Source of the DNA: Candidatus Competibacteraceae bacterium
GTDB lineage: Bacteria; Pseudomonadota; Gammaproteobacteria; Competibacterales; Competibacteraceae
Assembly: GCA_020445005.1 (NCBI GenBank)
Contig: JAGRHM010000132.1
Location: 1 to 13,632, forward strand
Direction: 5' to 3'
Length of the DNA: 13,632 bases
Shown here piece by piece: positions 1 through 7,482 of this stretch (position 1 is the first letter of the stretch; each line of letters begins with the position of its first letter). The notes beneath the pieces are model-generated. The model worked only from the letters and a program-made list of their open reading frames with translations. It searched no databases and was not told where the DNA came from. Both the position numbers and the translations under genes were made by a program.

Positions 1-862
1 TGGCCCGCAGCAGCTTGAAATAGTCGTGGTTGACCGGATGTAGCAACCTGACTTTATGCGCTTTCTTGCGAATCACCACGCGGTCGCCGGGTTCAATCGC
101 CAGACTGACCTGTCCGTCGCAGGTAATTTGCGACTGGGTGGTGGTGGCGGCGTTGAGCACGACTTCAATGCTGCTGTCGGCGCTGACCACAATGGGTCGA
201 TGCGTCAGGGTGTGCGGGCAAATCGGCACCAGCACCACCGCTTCCAGACCGGGATAGATGATCGGCCCGCCGCCGGCCAGCGCGTAAGCGGTGGAACCGG
301 TCGGGGTGGAAATGATCAGCCCATCGGCATGGTAGGCATTGAGAAAGCGGCTGTCGAGAAAAGTGTCCACCTCGATCATGCGCGCCACTTCGCATTTATG
401 AACCACCACATCATTCAGCGCGTCGGCTTCGCCGGTGACCTGACCGTTGCGCAATACCTGAGCATGCAGGATTAAACGACGCGCTTCACGGAATTCACCG
501 TTCAGCACCTCGTCTAGCCGATGTGGAAGTTCGCCCGGCGATACGTCGGCCAGAAAACCCAGCCGACCCAGGTTAATGCCCAGAATCGGCGTTTCGTAAT
601 CGACCAGCGAACGGGCGGCGTTTAGCATGGTGCCGTCGCCGCCCATGACAATAACCAAATCGCATTGTTCGCCAATCGCTTCTCGGCTGGCGACCTCCAG
701 ATCATGATTAGGAATCAAACGGGCCGAACTGTCATCGAGCAGCACGCGCAGTTGGCGTTGCCGCCGCAGATGAGCAGCGATCTGGTGGAGCGTGCCGGCA
801 ACATTCGGATCGCCGAATTTGCCGATCAGGCCAATAGTGTGGAAGACCGGAGTAGAGGACAT
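1..862 (-). CDS. nadK: NAD kinase (ATP-NAD kinase), 3' end cut by window edge
   Basis: Cytosolic enzyme that phosphorylates NAD+ to NADP+ using ATP, the main source of NADP(H). Translating the minus strand from ATG at 862-860 gives 287 residues with no stop before the window edge. Visible family motifs are GGDGT at residues 74-78 (phosphate-binding and catalytic), ALND at 148-151 (matching the NE/ND element after the first domain), DGLIISTPTGSTAY at 180-193, GGP at 198-200 and CDGQ at 248-251. The E. coli enzyme is 292 residues, so only a handful of C-terminal residues should be missing. The start gives MSSTPVFHTIGLIG, placing the first beta strand where the family has it; upstream there is only a weak ACGGA-like ribosome site. 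It is divergent from the aer-like gene, and nothing ties it functionally to the signalling genes. Identification is firm. Confidence 0.95.
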   Translation of the reverse strand, partial: MSSTPVFHTIGLIGKFGDPNVAGTLHQIAAHLRRQRQLRVLLDDSSARLIPNHDLEVASREAIGEQCDLVIVMGGDGTMLNAARSLVDYETPILGINLGRLGFLADVSPGELPHRLDEVLNGEFREARRLILHAQVLRNGQVTGEADALNDVVVHKCEVARMIEVDTFLDSRFLNAYHADGLIISTPTGSTAYALAGGGPIIYPGLEAVVLVPICPHTLTHRPIVVSADSSIEVVLNAATTTQSQITCDGQVSLAIEPGDRVVIRKKAHKVRLLHPVNHDYFKLLRA

Positions 863-985
863 GATTCCGTACTGATTGTGGTGGCTACAAACAACTTATC
901 ATTTTAGGCGAAAGCGCGCTATGCGCCGAAGCCTCGGCTGAATAATGAGCCTCTCACTCGTTAAATGAAAGGCGATGTTTTTCAA

Positions 986-1018
986 GTTAGCACAACAATA
1001 CGCAATGTATTGTCTAAC
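986..1018. promoter_or_regulatory. Imperfect inverted repeat in the nadK/aer divergent region
   Basis: The arms ACAATAC (995-1001) and GTATTGT (1007-1013) are perfect complements around a 5-base centre. GTTAG (986-990) and CTAAC (1014-1018) extend the symmetry after a 4-base bulge on the left. Twelve paired positions between two divergent genes suggest either an operator for a dimeric regulator or a hairpin in the 5' leader of one transcript. No regulator family is assigned. The rest of the 863-1211 spacer contains no gene I can support, and no convincing -35/-10 pair. Confidence 0.35.
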
Positions 1019-1027
1019 ATTAAGTTG

Positions 1028-1155
1028 ACCGGGATTGTCAGAATTTTTCCAGGAGTTTCCTAATATACAAATGGTTTCTAAAGGCTTGCAAACCCGGCGG
1101 CGGTTTCTCTCGGGTTGTTGTAGGAAAAATTCCACTTAACTCCCAGCAACCCGGT
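1028..1155 (+). promoter_or_regulatory. Three nested inverted repeats upstream of the aer-like gene (possible structured leader)
   Basis: Three complementary pairs nest in the correct order: ACCGGG (1028-1033) with CCCGGT (1150-1155), GAATTTTTCC (1041-1050) with GGAAAAATTC (1123-1132), and AACCCG (1091-1096) with CGGGTT (1111-1116). All three are perfect matches, and the middle one is 10 bases long. If transcribed, they could form one long stem-loop ending about 55 bases before the proposed aer start. I see no riboswitch consensus here. The arms are short and the loops large, so chance remains possible. Confidence 0.3.
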
Positions 1156-1211
1156 AGATCACCGCTTTTTTGATTCAACCATCTCGAAAAGATAACTGTT
1201 CGATTACCAAT

Positions 1212-2828
1212 ATGCGCACTAACCTTCCTGTCACCAATAAAGAACATGTTCTTGAAGAAAACGCCACTCTGGTTTCCACCACTGACCTTAAGAGCCGGAT
1301 TACTTACGCTAATCCCGCATTTATTGAAATCAGTGGCTTTAGCGAGGAAGAGTTGATCGGCGCGCCGCACAATCTCGTGCGTCATCCCGACATGCCGCCC
1401 GAAGCGTTTGCCGATTTGTGGGCGACCATCGAATCAGGGCGCTCATGGACCGCACTGGTTAAAAACCGCTGCAAGAATGGCGACTATTATTGGGTAAAAG
1501 CCAATGTGACTCCGATCCTCGAACAAGGCAAGCCGGTGGGCTACATGTCCGTTCGCGTCAAACCCACGCGCGACGAAGTGGCGGCAGCCAGCACGCTCTA
1601 CCAGGAGATACAAAGCGGGCAAAGTCGTTATGGCCTGCGCAACGGCCTGCTCATCCGCAAGGGTCTCCTGGGCAAGTTGAGTTTCTGGAGATCCATCAGC
1701 ATTAATACCCGAATCTGGATTGCGATGCTGGCGATGGCGGCTTCGATCATTGGAATTCGATCCGCCAGCCTGCTCTGGCTGCAAGGCGATTCTCCAGCGA
1801 TCGGCTTCGATTGGGGCCAACTCTTAATATTGATTGCGACCTGTGTAGGCGTAGGAGGTCTGCTCGGCGCCTGGTTGTCGCATTCGCTGATTCGACCCTT
1901 GCAGGCGATACTGGATTTTGCCCGGCGCATCGCCAGCGGCGACTTAAGCGGACGCATGAGCACGACTCGTAGCGATGACATCGGGCGCATCCTGCGGGTT
2001 CTCAACCAGACCAATGTCAATCTCCTGGGGATTGTGGGCGATGTGCGTTCCCAGACGCAGGAAATCCATGGTGAAATCGAACAAATTACCTTGGGCATCA
2101 GCGAACTGTCCGCCCGAACCGAGTCTCAAGCCTCCAGCCTTGAACAAACCGCCGCCAGTATGGAGCAAATCCACGCCACCGTACAACAAACCGCCGATCT
2201 GGCGCAGCAAGCCAATCAACTAACGTTAACCGCTTCCTCAGTCGCCGAACGAAGCGGGACCGTTGTCGGTCAAGTCGCCGCGAATATGGCCGATATTGAC
2301 GCCAGCTCCAAAAAAATCGCGGATATTATCAGCGTGATTGACGATATCGCGTTTCAAACCAACATCCTGGCGTTGAACGCGGCGGTCGAAGCGGCCCGGG
2401 CCGGAGAACAAGGCCGGGGATTTGCCGTCGTCGCCGGCGAAGTGCGCAATCTGGCGCAGAAAACTGCGGTCGCCGCCAAGGAAATCAAGGCGCTGATTTC
2501 CGATTCGCTGCGTAAAGTCGAATCCGGCGCCAAACTTTCTGGCGACGCCAGCGGCACGATGGAGGAAGTCGTGGTCGCCGTTAAGCGAGTATCCGCCATC
2601 ATGAGCGAAATCAATCAAGCCACCCGCGAACAGGCCGCAGGCATCGGACAGATTAACGAAGCAGCCATGCAAATCGACCGCACCACTCAGGAAAATGCGG
2701 CTTTTGCTGAAAGGATCACCGCCGCAGCCAGGCAATTGACGCTTCAGGCCAATGCGCTTGCTGGCGCGGTCAATGTCTTCAGGATTGATGCAAAACAAGA
2801 CAAGGCTGCTCCTGTTATCAGGAAATGA
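1212..2828 (+). CDS. aer: Aer-like aerotaxis/energy-taxis receptor (PAS-HAMP-MCP)
   Basis: Methyl-accepting chemotaxis-type receptor of 538 residues that likely senses redox state through FAD and signals to CheA/CheW. From ATG 1212, the N-terminus aligns without gaps to E. coli Aer as I recall it (VT at 7-8, STTDL at 22-26), and the reported Aer FAD-pocket residues fall at identical numbers: N34, R57, H58, D60, F66 and W79. The PAS domain spans about 20-115. Two membrane segments at about 168-190 and 204-222 form a hairpin with a very short loop, so there is no periplasmic ligand domain. HAMP is about 223-280. The MCP helical hairpin tip, [20 protein letters not shown], starts near 379. There is no C-terminal NWETF-type tether. 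An upstream in-frame TTG (1170) would add 14 residues, but the Aer alignment argues for 1212, even though the ribosome site there is weak. Its stop overlaps possible starts of the next gene. Confidence 0.88.
   Translation: MRTNLPVTNKEHVLEENATLVSTTDLKSRITYANPAFIEISGFSEEELIGAPHNLVRHPDMPPEAFADLWATIESGRSWTALVKNRCKNGDYYWVKANVTPILEQGKPVGYMSVRVKPTRDEVAAASTLYQEIQSGQSRYGLRNGLLIRKGLLGKLSFWRSISINTRIWIAMLAMAASIIGIRSASLLWLQGDSPAIGFDWGQLLILIATCVGVGGLLGAWLSHSLIRPLQAILDFARRIASGDLSGRMSTTRSDDIGRILRVLNQTNVNLLGIVGDVRSQTQEIHGEIEQITLGISELSARTESQASSLEQTAASMEQIHATVQQTADLAQQANQLTLTASSVAERSGTVVGQVAANMADIDASSKKIADIISVIDDIAFQTNILALNAAVEAARAGEQGRGFAVVAGEVRNLAQKTAVAAKEIKALISDSLRKVESGAKLSGDASGTMEEVVVAVKRVSAIMSEINQATREQAAGIGQINEAAMQIDRTTQENAAFAERITAAARQLTLQANALAGAVNVFRIDAKQDKAAPVIRK
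2820..2823 (+). promoter_or_regulatory. Ribosome binding site for first HD-GYP regulator, inside the aer-like 3' end
   Basis: AGGA lies in the last codons of the receptor. Three ATGs follow in the same frame at 2825, 2828 and 2831. Only the third leaves a normal 7-base spacer, so 2831 is the preferred start. Translation is probably coupled to that of the receptor. Confidence 0.6.
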
Positions 2829-2830
2829 TG

Positions 2831-3934
2831 ATGACGAGTACTACGCGAGAGTTTGAGCACACGATTCTGGTCGTTGATGATATGCCAGATAACCTGCTGC
2901 TGTTAGGCGAACTGTTGCAACCTCTCTGCCGAGTGCGGGCTGCGACCTCCGGTGAGCATGCTTTGCGCATCGCTGCATCCGAACCCAGGCCGGATCTCAT
3001 CTTGCTCGACGTGATGATGCCTGGGATGGATGGCTACACGGTTCTGAAGCGCCTGCACGATGATGCTTATACGCAGGACATTCCGGTGATCTTCATCACT
3101 GCGCTGGATGCTGCCGAGGATGAGCAGCGGGGTTTTGATCTCGGCGCAGTCGACTATATCACCAAGCCGTTTCGGCAAGCCGTTGTTCTGGCCCGAGTTC
3201 GCGCCCACCTGGAACTCAAACGCGCGCGCGACTGGCTTCAAGACCAGAATGCTTTCCTGGAGACTGAGATAAAACAGCGTTTGGCGGAGAACCGGCTCAT
3301 TCAAGAGGCCAGCATTCACGCCCTGGCGCGACTTGCCGAAATCCGCGACCCGGAGACAGGCAATCACCTGCGCCGGACTCAGGAATATGTACGCATCCTG
3401 GCCCAACATCTGCAATCGCATCACCGCTTTTCTACTTTTCTAAACGACCATGCGATTGATTTACTGGCGCGATCGGCGCCACTGCATGATATCGGCAAGG
3501 TGGGTATTCCCGATCATATCCTGCTCAAACCGGGCAAACTGACCCCTGAAGAGTGGGAGATCATGAAAACCCATGCTCAACTGGGCAGCGATGCTATTGA
3601 ACAGGCCGAACGGGATACCGAAAAGCCGTTGGAATTTCTGGCGCTGGCCAAGCAAATCACTCGTTGGCATCATGAAAAATGGGATGGCAGCGGCTATCCG
3701 GATGGCCTCGCTGGTGAAGCGATCCCCTTTTCCGCACGGCTGATGACGCTGGCGGATGTCTTTGACGCGCTGATCTGCCGGCGTGTGTATAAATCCCCTA
3801 TGCCGTTCGCGCAGGCTTGTGACATCATTGCCGCCGGTCGCGGCAGTCAGTTCGATCCTGATGTAGTCGACGCCTTTCTGACGATCTTTGAGCAGTTCCA
3901 GGCTATCGCCGAGCGTTACCATGACGATGATTGA
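2831..3934 (+). CDS. Response regulator with HD-GYP cyclic-di-GMP phosphodiesterase domain (copy 1)
   Basis: Cytosolic two-component output protein of 367 residues, RpfG-like in layout. The REC domain is at about 12-130, with ILVVDD at its N-terminus, phosphoacceptor D60 in LLDVMMP and the switch lysine in TKPF. A helical linker (about 130-165) leads to the HD-GYP domain. All signature elements are present: RDPETGNHLRRTQEY, H219-D220 in HDIGKVGIPD, HHEKWDGSGYP with G288-Y289-P290, and LADVFDAL. Such domains hydrolyse cyclic-di-GMP to pGpG/GMP, generally favouring motility and biofilm dispersal; intact metal ligands imply activity. The start may be 2825, 2828 or 2831, all within the receptor stop region; 2831 has the best ribosome-site spacing. 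The following kinase is the likely phosphodonor. It is a close paralogue of the gene at 7483-8643. Confidence 0.93.
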   Translation: MTSTTREFEHTILVVDDMPDNLLLLGELLQPLCRVRAATSGEHALRIAASEPRPDLILLDVMMPGMDGYTVLKRLHDDAYTQDIPVIFITALDAAEDEQRGFDLGAVDYITKPFRQAVVLARVRAHLELKRARDWLQDQNAFLETEIKQRLAENRLIQEASIHALARLAEIRDPETGNHLRRTQEYVRILAQHLQSHHRFSTFLNDHAIDLLARSAPLHDIGKVGIPDHILLKPGKLTPEEWEIMKTHAQLGSDAIEQAERDTEKPLEFLALAKQITRWHHEKWDGSGYPDGLAGEAIPFSARLMTLADVFDALICRRVYKSPMPFAQACDIIAAGRGSQFDPDVVDAFLTIFEQFQAIAERYHDDD

Positions 3935-3948
3935 TTGATCGGCAAAAC

Positions 3949-3953
3949 AGAGG
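3949..3953 (+). promoter_or_regulatory. Ribosome binding site deciding the start of the first hybrid kinase
   Basis: AGAGG sits 8 bases before ATG 3962. An in-frame TTG at 3935 directly abuts the upstream stop but has no comparable site, so 3962 is preferred. Confidence 0.55.
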
Positions 3954-3961
3954 TTGCCGAT

Positions 3962-6900
3962 ATGGGATCTCATGAAATGCCAATCAGCTTGATTGTATTA
4001 ATTAGCGCGATGACATTGTGCATCACCGCAACCGGTGTTTTTGTGATCCGTCAATGCCGCAGGCTGCGCAGATCCCTGATCCAGAGCCAGGATCAACAAG
4101 AACGATTGACTCTACAGGAGCAGATTATCGCCATTGCCGCGACTGTGCCCGGCTTAATCTGCTCATTCCAGAAGCGGGCGAATGGTGACCTTTGTATGCC
4201 TTACGCCAGCCCCGCCATTGTCGATCTCTATGGGCTGCGCCCTGAAGAGGTTATGGAAGATGCATCATTAATTTTTGCCGGCATTCATCCTGACGATCTG
4301 CCCCATGTTCAAGCCAGTATTGCTGATTCAGCGCGCGATATGACGCGCTGGCAGGATGAATTCCGTTTTCAGCATCCGATCAAGGGCGAAATCTGGATTG
4401 CAGGCAGCTCGATGCCACATCAAGAACCTGATGGCGGCATCATTTGGCATGGTTATGTACAGGATATTACCGAACGCAAGAAAGTTGAGAAATCACTACG
4501 CGAGAATAGCGTTTTTTTGAGTACGCTACTCAACGCGATTCCGATACCGATCTTTTATAAGGACACCGACGGACACTATCTCGGTTTCAATAGTGCCTTC
4601 GAGAAATTCTTTGGCCAGACCCAGGAAAAGCTCATCGGCAAAAGCGTGTTCGATATTGCCCCTCCAGATATAGCTTCCATCTACCATGCCAGGGATCTTG
4701 AACTCTTTACTCGTAAAGATGGCTTTCAGATTTATGAATCACAAGTCAAAGATGTATTTGACACCGTCCACAACGTAGTCTTTCACAAAGCGATATTTAA
4801 AAACGCGGACGGCGATATTCTTGGACTCATCGGTGGGATTCTCGATATTACGGAACGTAAACAGATGGAGCAGGCTTTACTGGAGAGTGAGGCGCGTTAT
4901 CGCACTCTGTTTGATAATATGGCCGAGGGTTTTGCATTTCACGAGATCATTACCGATGAACAAGGCAATCCTCGTGATTATCGTTTCCTGGATATTAACC
5001 CTGCGTTTGAGCGACTTACGGGATTGCACCGCAGCAACGTCCTTAACCGACGGGTGTGCGAGATTTTGCCATACATCGAGCCTTACTGGATCGAGAATTA
5101 CGGAAAAGTGGCGCTGACCGGCCAGCCCGCCCATTTTAAAAACTTTGCCGCCTCCCTGAATCGCTGGTATTCAATCTACGCTTATTCACCGTCGCCAGGA
5201 CGTTTTGCGGTCATTGTGATCGATATTACCGAACATCATCAAGCCCAGGAACAGTTGCGCAAGCTTTCGCTCGCCGTCGAACAAAACCCTAATGGTGTTG
5301 TTATTACTGATCTTGATTCCCGAATCGAGTATGTCAATGAAGCCTTTTGCCAGACCAGCGGTTACCGCCGTGACGAAGTGATCGGAAAGAACCCGCGCGT
5401 TCTACAATCCGGCCATACGCCTCGCTCAACCTATGCTGATATGTGGCGGACTCTGAAAAGCGGGAAAACGTGGCGCGGCGAATTCGTCAATCAGCACAAG
5501 AGCGGTCAAATCTATATCGAATTTGCCCAAATTACGCCGGTGTATCAACCAGACGGCAGCATCACCCATTACCTGGGAATCAAGGAAGATATTACCGAAC
5601 GCAAGCATATTGGTCAGGAACTGGACCGTCATCGCCATCATTTGGAAGAACTCGTTACCGAACGCACTAATCAGCTCGAAAAACTCAACCAGGAATTGCA
5701 GCGTCGCACCGAGCAAGCCGAAGCAGCCAATCGGGCCAAAAGTGCGTTTCTTGCGAACATGAGCCATGAAATTCGTACTCCTTTGAATGCGGTCCTTGGG
5801 TTCACCCACATACTCCAGGATACCGTTCCTGATCCCCAGCAACTGGAATTATTAAATAGGATTGCAAACGCAGCGCAACATTTACTGGCAGTGATTAATG
5901 ATATCCTCGATTTCTCCAAAATTGAGGCAGGCAAACTGATATTAAATCCGGTTGATTTTGATTTGGAATCGATACTGGGTCAGGTTTCCATGCAAATTAG
6001 TGAACGAGCTGCTGCGAAAGGGCTCAATCTGACTTATGGCATTGACCCGATGTTACCCCACTTGCTGTACGGTGATGCCTTGCGCTTGCGGCAGGTGCTG
6101 CTTAATTTTGCCAGCAATGCGGTGAAATTCACTGAATACGGAAAAATTACTCTTTTTGCCGGCTTAATTGAGGAAGGACCGGATGATCTACTGGCGCGCT
6201 TCGAGGTCCGGGATACCGGCGTCGGCATTGCGCCAGAATTTCAAAAGCAGATCTTCGAGGCGTTTGAACAGGTCGACAGTTCGACGGCCCGCAAATTTGG
6301 AGGAACGGGACTGGGCCTCACCATCAGTCAGCGCTTAGCGCAGATGATGGGCGGTCAAGTGGGGGTGGACAGCCAGCCCGGCATGGGCAGCACTTTTTGG
6401 TTCAGCACGCGCCTGGGCAAGCATCGTCAAGCAGCGTCACCCGTGCAAGCAAGTTCCGGGGCGGAAAAAGTTCCTGATCGAAGATCATCTGTTTCGGAAG
6501 CTGAGCAAGCCGTCGCTTCTGAGTACCCCAACACCCGTTTGCTGCTGGTTGAAGACAATTTCATCAACCAGGAAGTCGCCCGCGCGATTTTGGAACGGGC
6601 CGGTTTGGTTGTTGATTTGGCTGTTAACGGCGCCGAGGCCGTCGAAAAGGCGCAGAAAACCGGTTACGCACTGATTTTTATGGATTTACAGATGCCGGTG
6701 CTGGATGGCTTCGAAGCGACCCGCGCTATTCGCGGTCTATTGAATCGACAACTAACGCCGATTGTCGCCATGACCGCCAGTGCATTTACCGAGGATCGCC
6801 TGCGTTGCCTGGAAGCGGGCATGAATGACCATATCACTAAACCGATTGATCCAGTCGTTTTGTTTACCACCCTGCTCAAATGGTTGCCGGGCCGAACAGC

Positions 6901-7210
6901 AGCAGTCCCGCCAGCGGGACCCGAACAGATGACGGTCGATCCCGTCGCGATTTCTGATCCAGTGAATAAAGTTAGCGTAAACTGGACACAAGTCTATAAT
7001 GTCGCCACTCGTCTCCGGGAATTACTGGCTGAAGACGATATGCAAGCGAACCAGGTTTTCCGGGACGCCGCGCCGGTGCTGCATGCCGTTTTCGGTGAAA
7101 AAGCCGAGCTTCTTGAACAGCAAATTGGCGATGTTCAATATCACCAGGCTTTGCACACCTTGCGTGCGGCGCTAGCGGAGCAAGCGGAAACCGGTGAATT
7201 AAGCCCGTGA
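3962..7210 (+). CDS. Membrane-anchored hybrid sensor histidine kinase with four PAS domains
   Basis: Two-component sensor of 1082 residues from ATG 3962. One hydrophobic helix (about 8-29) anchors it in the inner membrane with no sizeable periplasmic part. Four PAS/PAC units follow at about 55-172, 183-300, 308-427 and 433-552; three end in DITERK-type linkers and the third in DITEHHQ. A coiled-coil (about 553-595, HHLEELVTERT) feeds the HisKA domain with H602 in MSHEIRTPLN. The ATPase domain has N719 in the N-box, DTGVGI, and GGTGLGL near 780. A REC domain (about 854-972) has D908 in MDLQMP. The last ~100 residues are helical and lack an HPt histidine motif, so phosphate must return to a separate protein or the REC acts internally. 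The ATP- and phosphate-handling motifs look intact. It lies 27 bases after the HD-GYP gene, its probable partner. The last ~60 coding bases recur after the gene at 7328-7390. Confidence 0.93.
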   Translation: MGSHEMPISLIVLISAMTLCITATGVFVIRQCRRLRRSLIQSQDQQERLTLQEQIIAIAATVPGLICSFQKRANGDLCMPYASPAIVDLYGLRPEEVMEDASLIFAGIHPDDLPHVQASIADSARDMTRWQDEFRFQHPIKGEIWIAGSSMPHQEPDGGIIWHGYVQDITERKKVEKSLRENSVFLSTLLNAIPIPIFYKDTDGHYLGFNSAFEKFFGQTQEKLIGKSVFDIAPPDIASIYHARDLELFTRKDGFQIYESQVKDVFDTVHNVVFHKAIFKNADGDILGLIGGILDITERKQMEQALLESEARYRTLFDNMAEGFAFHEIITDEQGNPRDYRFLDINPAFERLTGLHRSNVLNRRVCEILPYIEPYWIENYGKVALTGQPAHFKNFAASLNRWYSIYAYSPSPGRFAVIVIDITEHHQAQEQLRKLSLAVEQNPNGVVITDLDSRIEYVNEAFCQTSGYRRDEVIGKNPRVLQSGHTPRSTYADMWRTLKSGKTWRGEFVNQHKSGQIYIEFAQITPVYQPDGSITHYLGIKEDITERKHIGQELDRHRHHLEELVTERTNQLEKLNQELQRRTEQAEAANRAKSAFLANMSHEIRTPLNAVLGFTHILQDTVPDPQQLELLNRIANAAQHLLAVINDILDFSKIEAGKLILNPVDFDLESILGQVSMQISERAAAKGLNLTYGIDPMLPHLLYGDALRLRQVLLNFASNAVKFTEYGKITLFAGLIEEGPDDLLARFEVRDTGVGIAPEFQKQIFEAFEQVDSSTARKFGGTGLGLTISQRLAQMMGGQVGVDSQPGMGSTFWFSTRLGKHRQAASPVQASSGAEKVPDRRSSVSEAEQAVASEYPNTRLLLVEDNFINQEVARAILERAGLVVDLAVNGAEAVEKAQKTGYALIFMDLQMPVLDGFEATRAIRGLLNRQLTPIVAMTASAFTEDRLRCLEAGMNDHITKPIDPVVLFTTLLKWLPGRTAAVPPAGPEQMTVDPVAISDPVNKVSVNWTQVYNVATRLRELLAEDDMQANQVFRDAAPVLHAVFGEKAELLEQQIGDVQYHQALHTLRAALAEQAETGELSP

Positions 7211-7219
7211 AAGATAGAT
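7148..7219 (+). repeat. Direct repeat, copy A: 3' end of the first hybrid kinase gene
   Basis: This 72-base segment contains the final codons and stop of the kinase at 3962-7210 plus nine bases beyond. It matches 7328-7399 at 65 of 72 positions, with six of the seven differences being transitions. The offset is 180 bases. Confidence 0.85.
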
Positions 7220-7251
7220 GGTTCTTCGAGGATTCTTGTGGAACTCACATC

Positions 7252-7322
7252 GTAGGTCGGGCAAAAGCGTAGCGTTGCCCGACCAGAAGGCCCATGTCGG
7301 GCACGTCCTGTGCCCGACCTAC
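7252..7322. repeat. REP-like palindromic doublet (BIME-type)
   Basis: The element is bounded by perfect inverted ends GTAGGTCGGGCA (7252-7263) and TGCCCGACCTAC (7311-7322). It contains two hairpins: GGTCGGGCAA (7255-7264) with TTGCCCGACC (7275-7284), a 10-base stem, and GTCGGGCAC (7296-7304) with GTGCCCGAC (7310-7318), a 9-base stem with a 5-base loop. This is the layout of paired, oppositely oriented REP sequences that are often mobilised by REP-associated tyrosine transposases. No transposase is in the window. It could stall or end transcription after the kinase, or protect its mRNA 3' end, but there is no T-tract of an intrinsic terminator. Confidence 0.75.
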
Positions 7323-7327
7323 AGATT

Positions 7328-7399
7328 GCTTTGCACACCTTGCGTGCGGCGCTGGTGGAGCAAGCGAAAACCGGTGAATTAAATCCATGAAAGACAGAT
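7328..7399 (+). pseudogene. Direct repeat, copy B: remnant of a hybrid kinase 3' end
   Basis: It reads in frame as ALHTLRAALVEQAKTGELNP followed by TGA at 7388-7390, against ALHTLRAALAEQAETGELSP in the intact kinase. No start or kinase body precedes it; the REP-like doublet lies immediately upstream. Three of the twenty residues differ, so this is not a fresh copy. It is best read as the tail of a paralogous kinase whose body was lost, or a short segmental duplication that has drifted. It is unlikely to be expressed. Confidence 0.7.
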
Positions 7400-7413
7400 T
7401 GCGTTATGCTCGC

Positions 7414-7467
7414 ACCGTTTCTTAGTGATACGCGCTCTCGTGCATGCGGGCGAGAGAAGCGAACGGT
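7414..7467 (+). promoter_or_regulatory. Nested stem-loop in the leader of the second HD-GYP gene
   Basis: ACCGTT (7414-7419) pairs with AACGGT (7462-7467), CTT (7421-7423) with AAG (7457-7459), and CTCTCG (7435-7440) with CGAGAG (7451-7456). The structure ends 15 bases before ATG 7483, leaving the ribosome-binding area outside it. It could be a leader hairpin that affects expression. No T-tract follows, so it does not look like an intrinsic terminator. I could not find a convincing promoter here. Confidence 0.3.
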
Positions 7468-7482
7468 TACACGAGATCAGAT

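Noticed and set aside
56..475. Plus-strand open frame of 139 codons at the window start
   Set aside because: It lies opposite nadK, whose motifs are intact on the minus strand.
1078..1105. Possible flagellar sigma-28 promoter (TAAAGGCT then a GC-rich box) before the aer-like gene
   Set aside because: The downstream box does not match GCCGATAA well enough; only the TAAA half is good.
1028..1155. Cyclic-di-GMP riboswitch (GEMM type) in the aer leader
   Set aside because: The characteristic conserved tetraloop/receptor sequences are not visible; only generic inverted repeats are present.
1170..1211. TTG start at 1170 for the aer-like receptor
   Set aside because: Starting at ATG 1212 aligns the N-terminus with E. 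coli Aer with the same residue numbers for the FAD pocket; the extra 14 residues have no counterpart.
1038..1385. Minus-strand open frame of 115 codons across the aer start and its upstream spacer
   Set aside because: It overlaps the conserved Aer PAS coding region in antisense and has no recognisable features.
3935..3961. TTG start at 3935 for the first hybrid kinase
   Set aside because: ATG 3962 has AGAGG at a normal 8-base spacing, while the TTG abuts the preceding stop without a comparable site.
7252..7322. Intrinsic terminator after the first hybrid kinase
   Set aside because: The hairpins are strong but neither is followed by a T-tract, and the paired inverted layout fits a REP-like doublet better.
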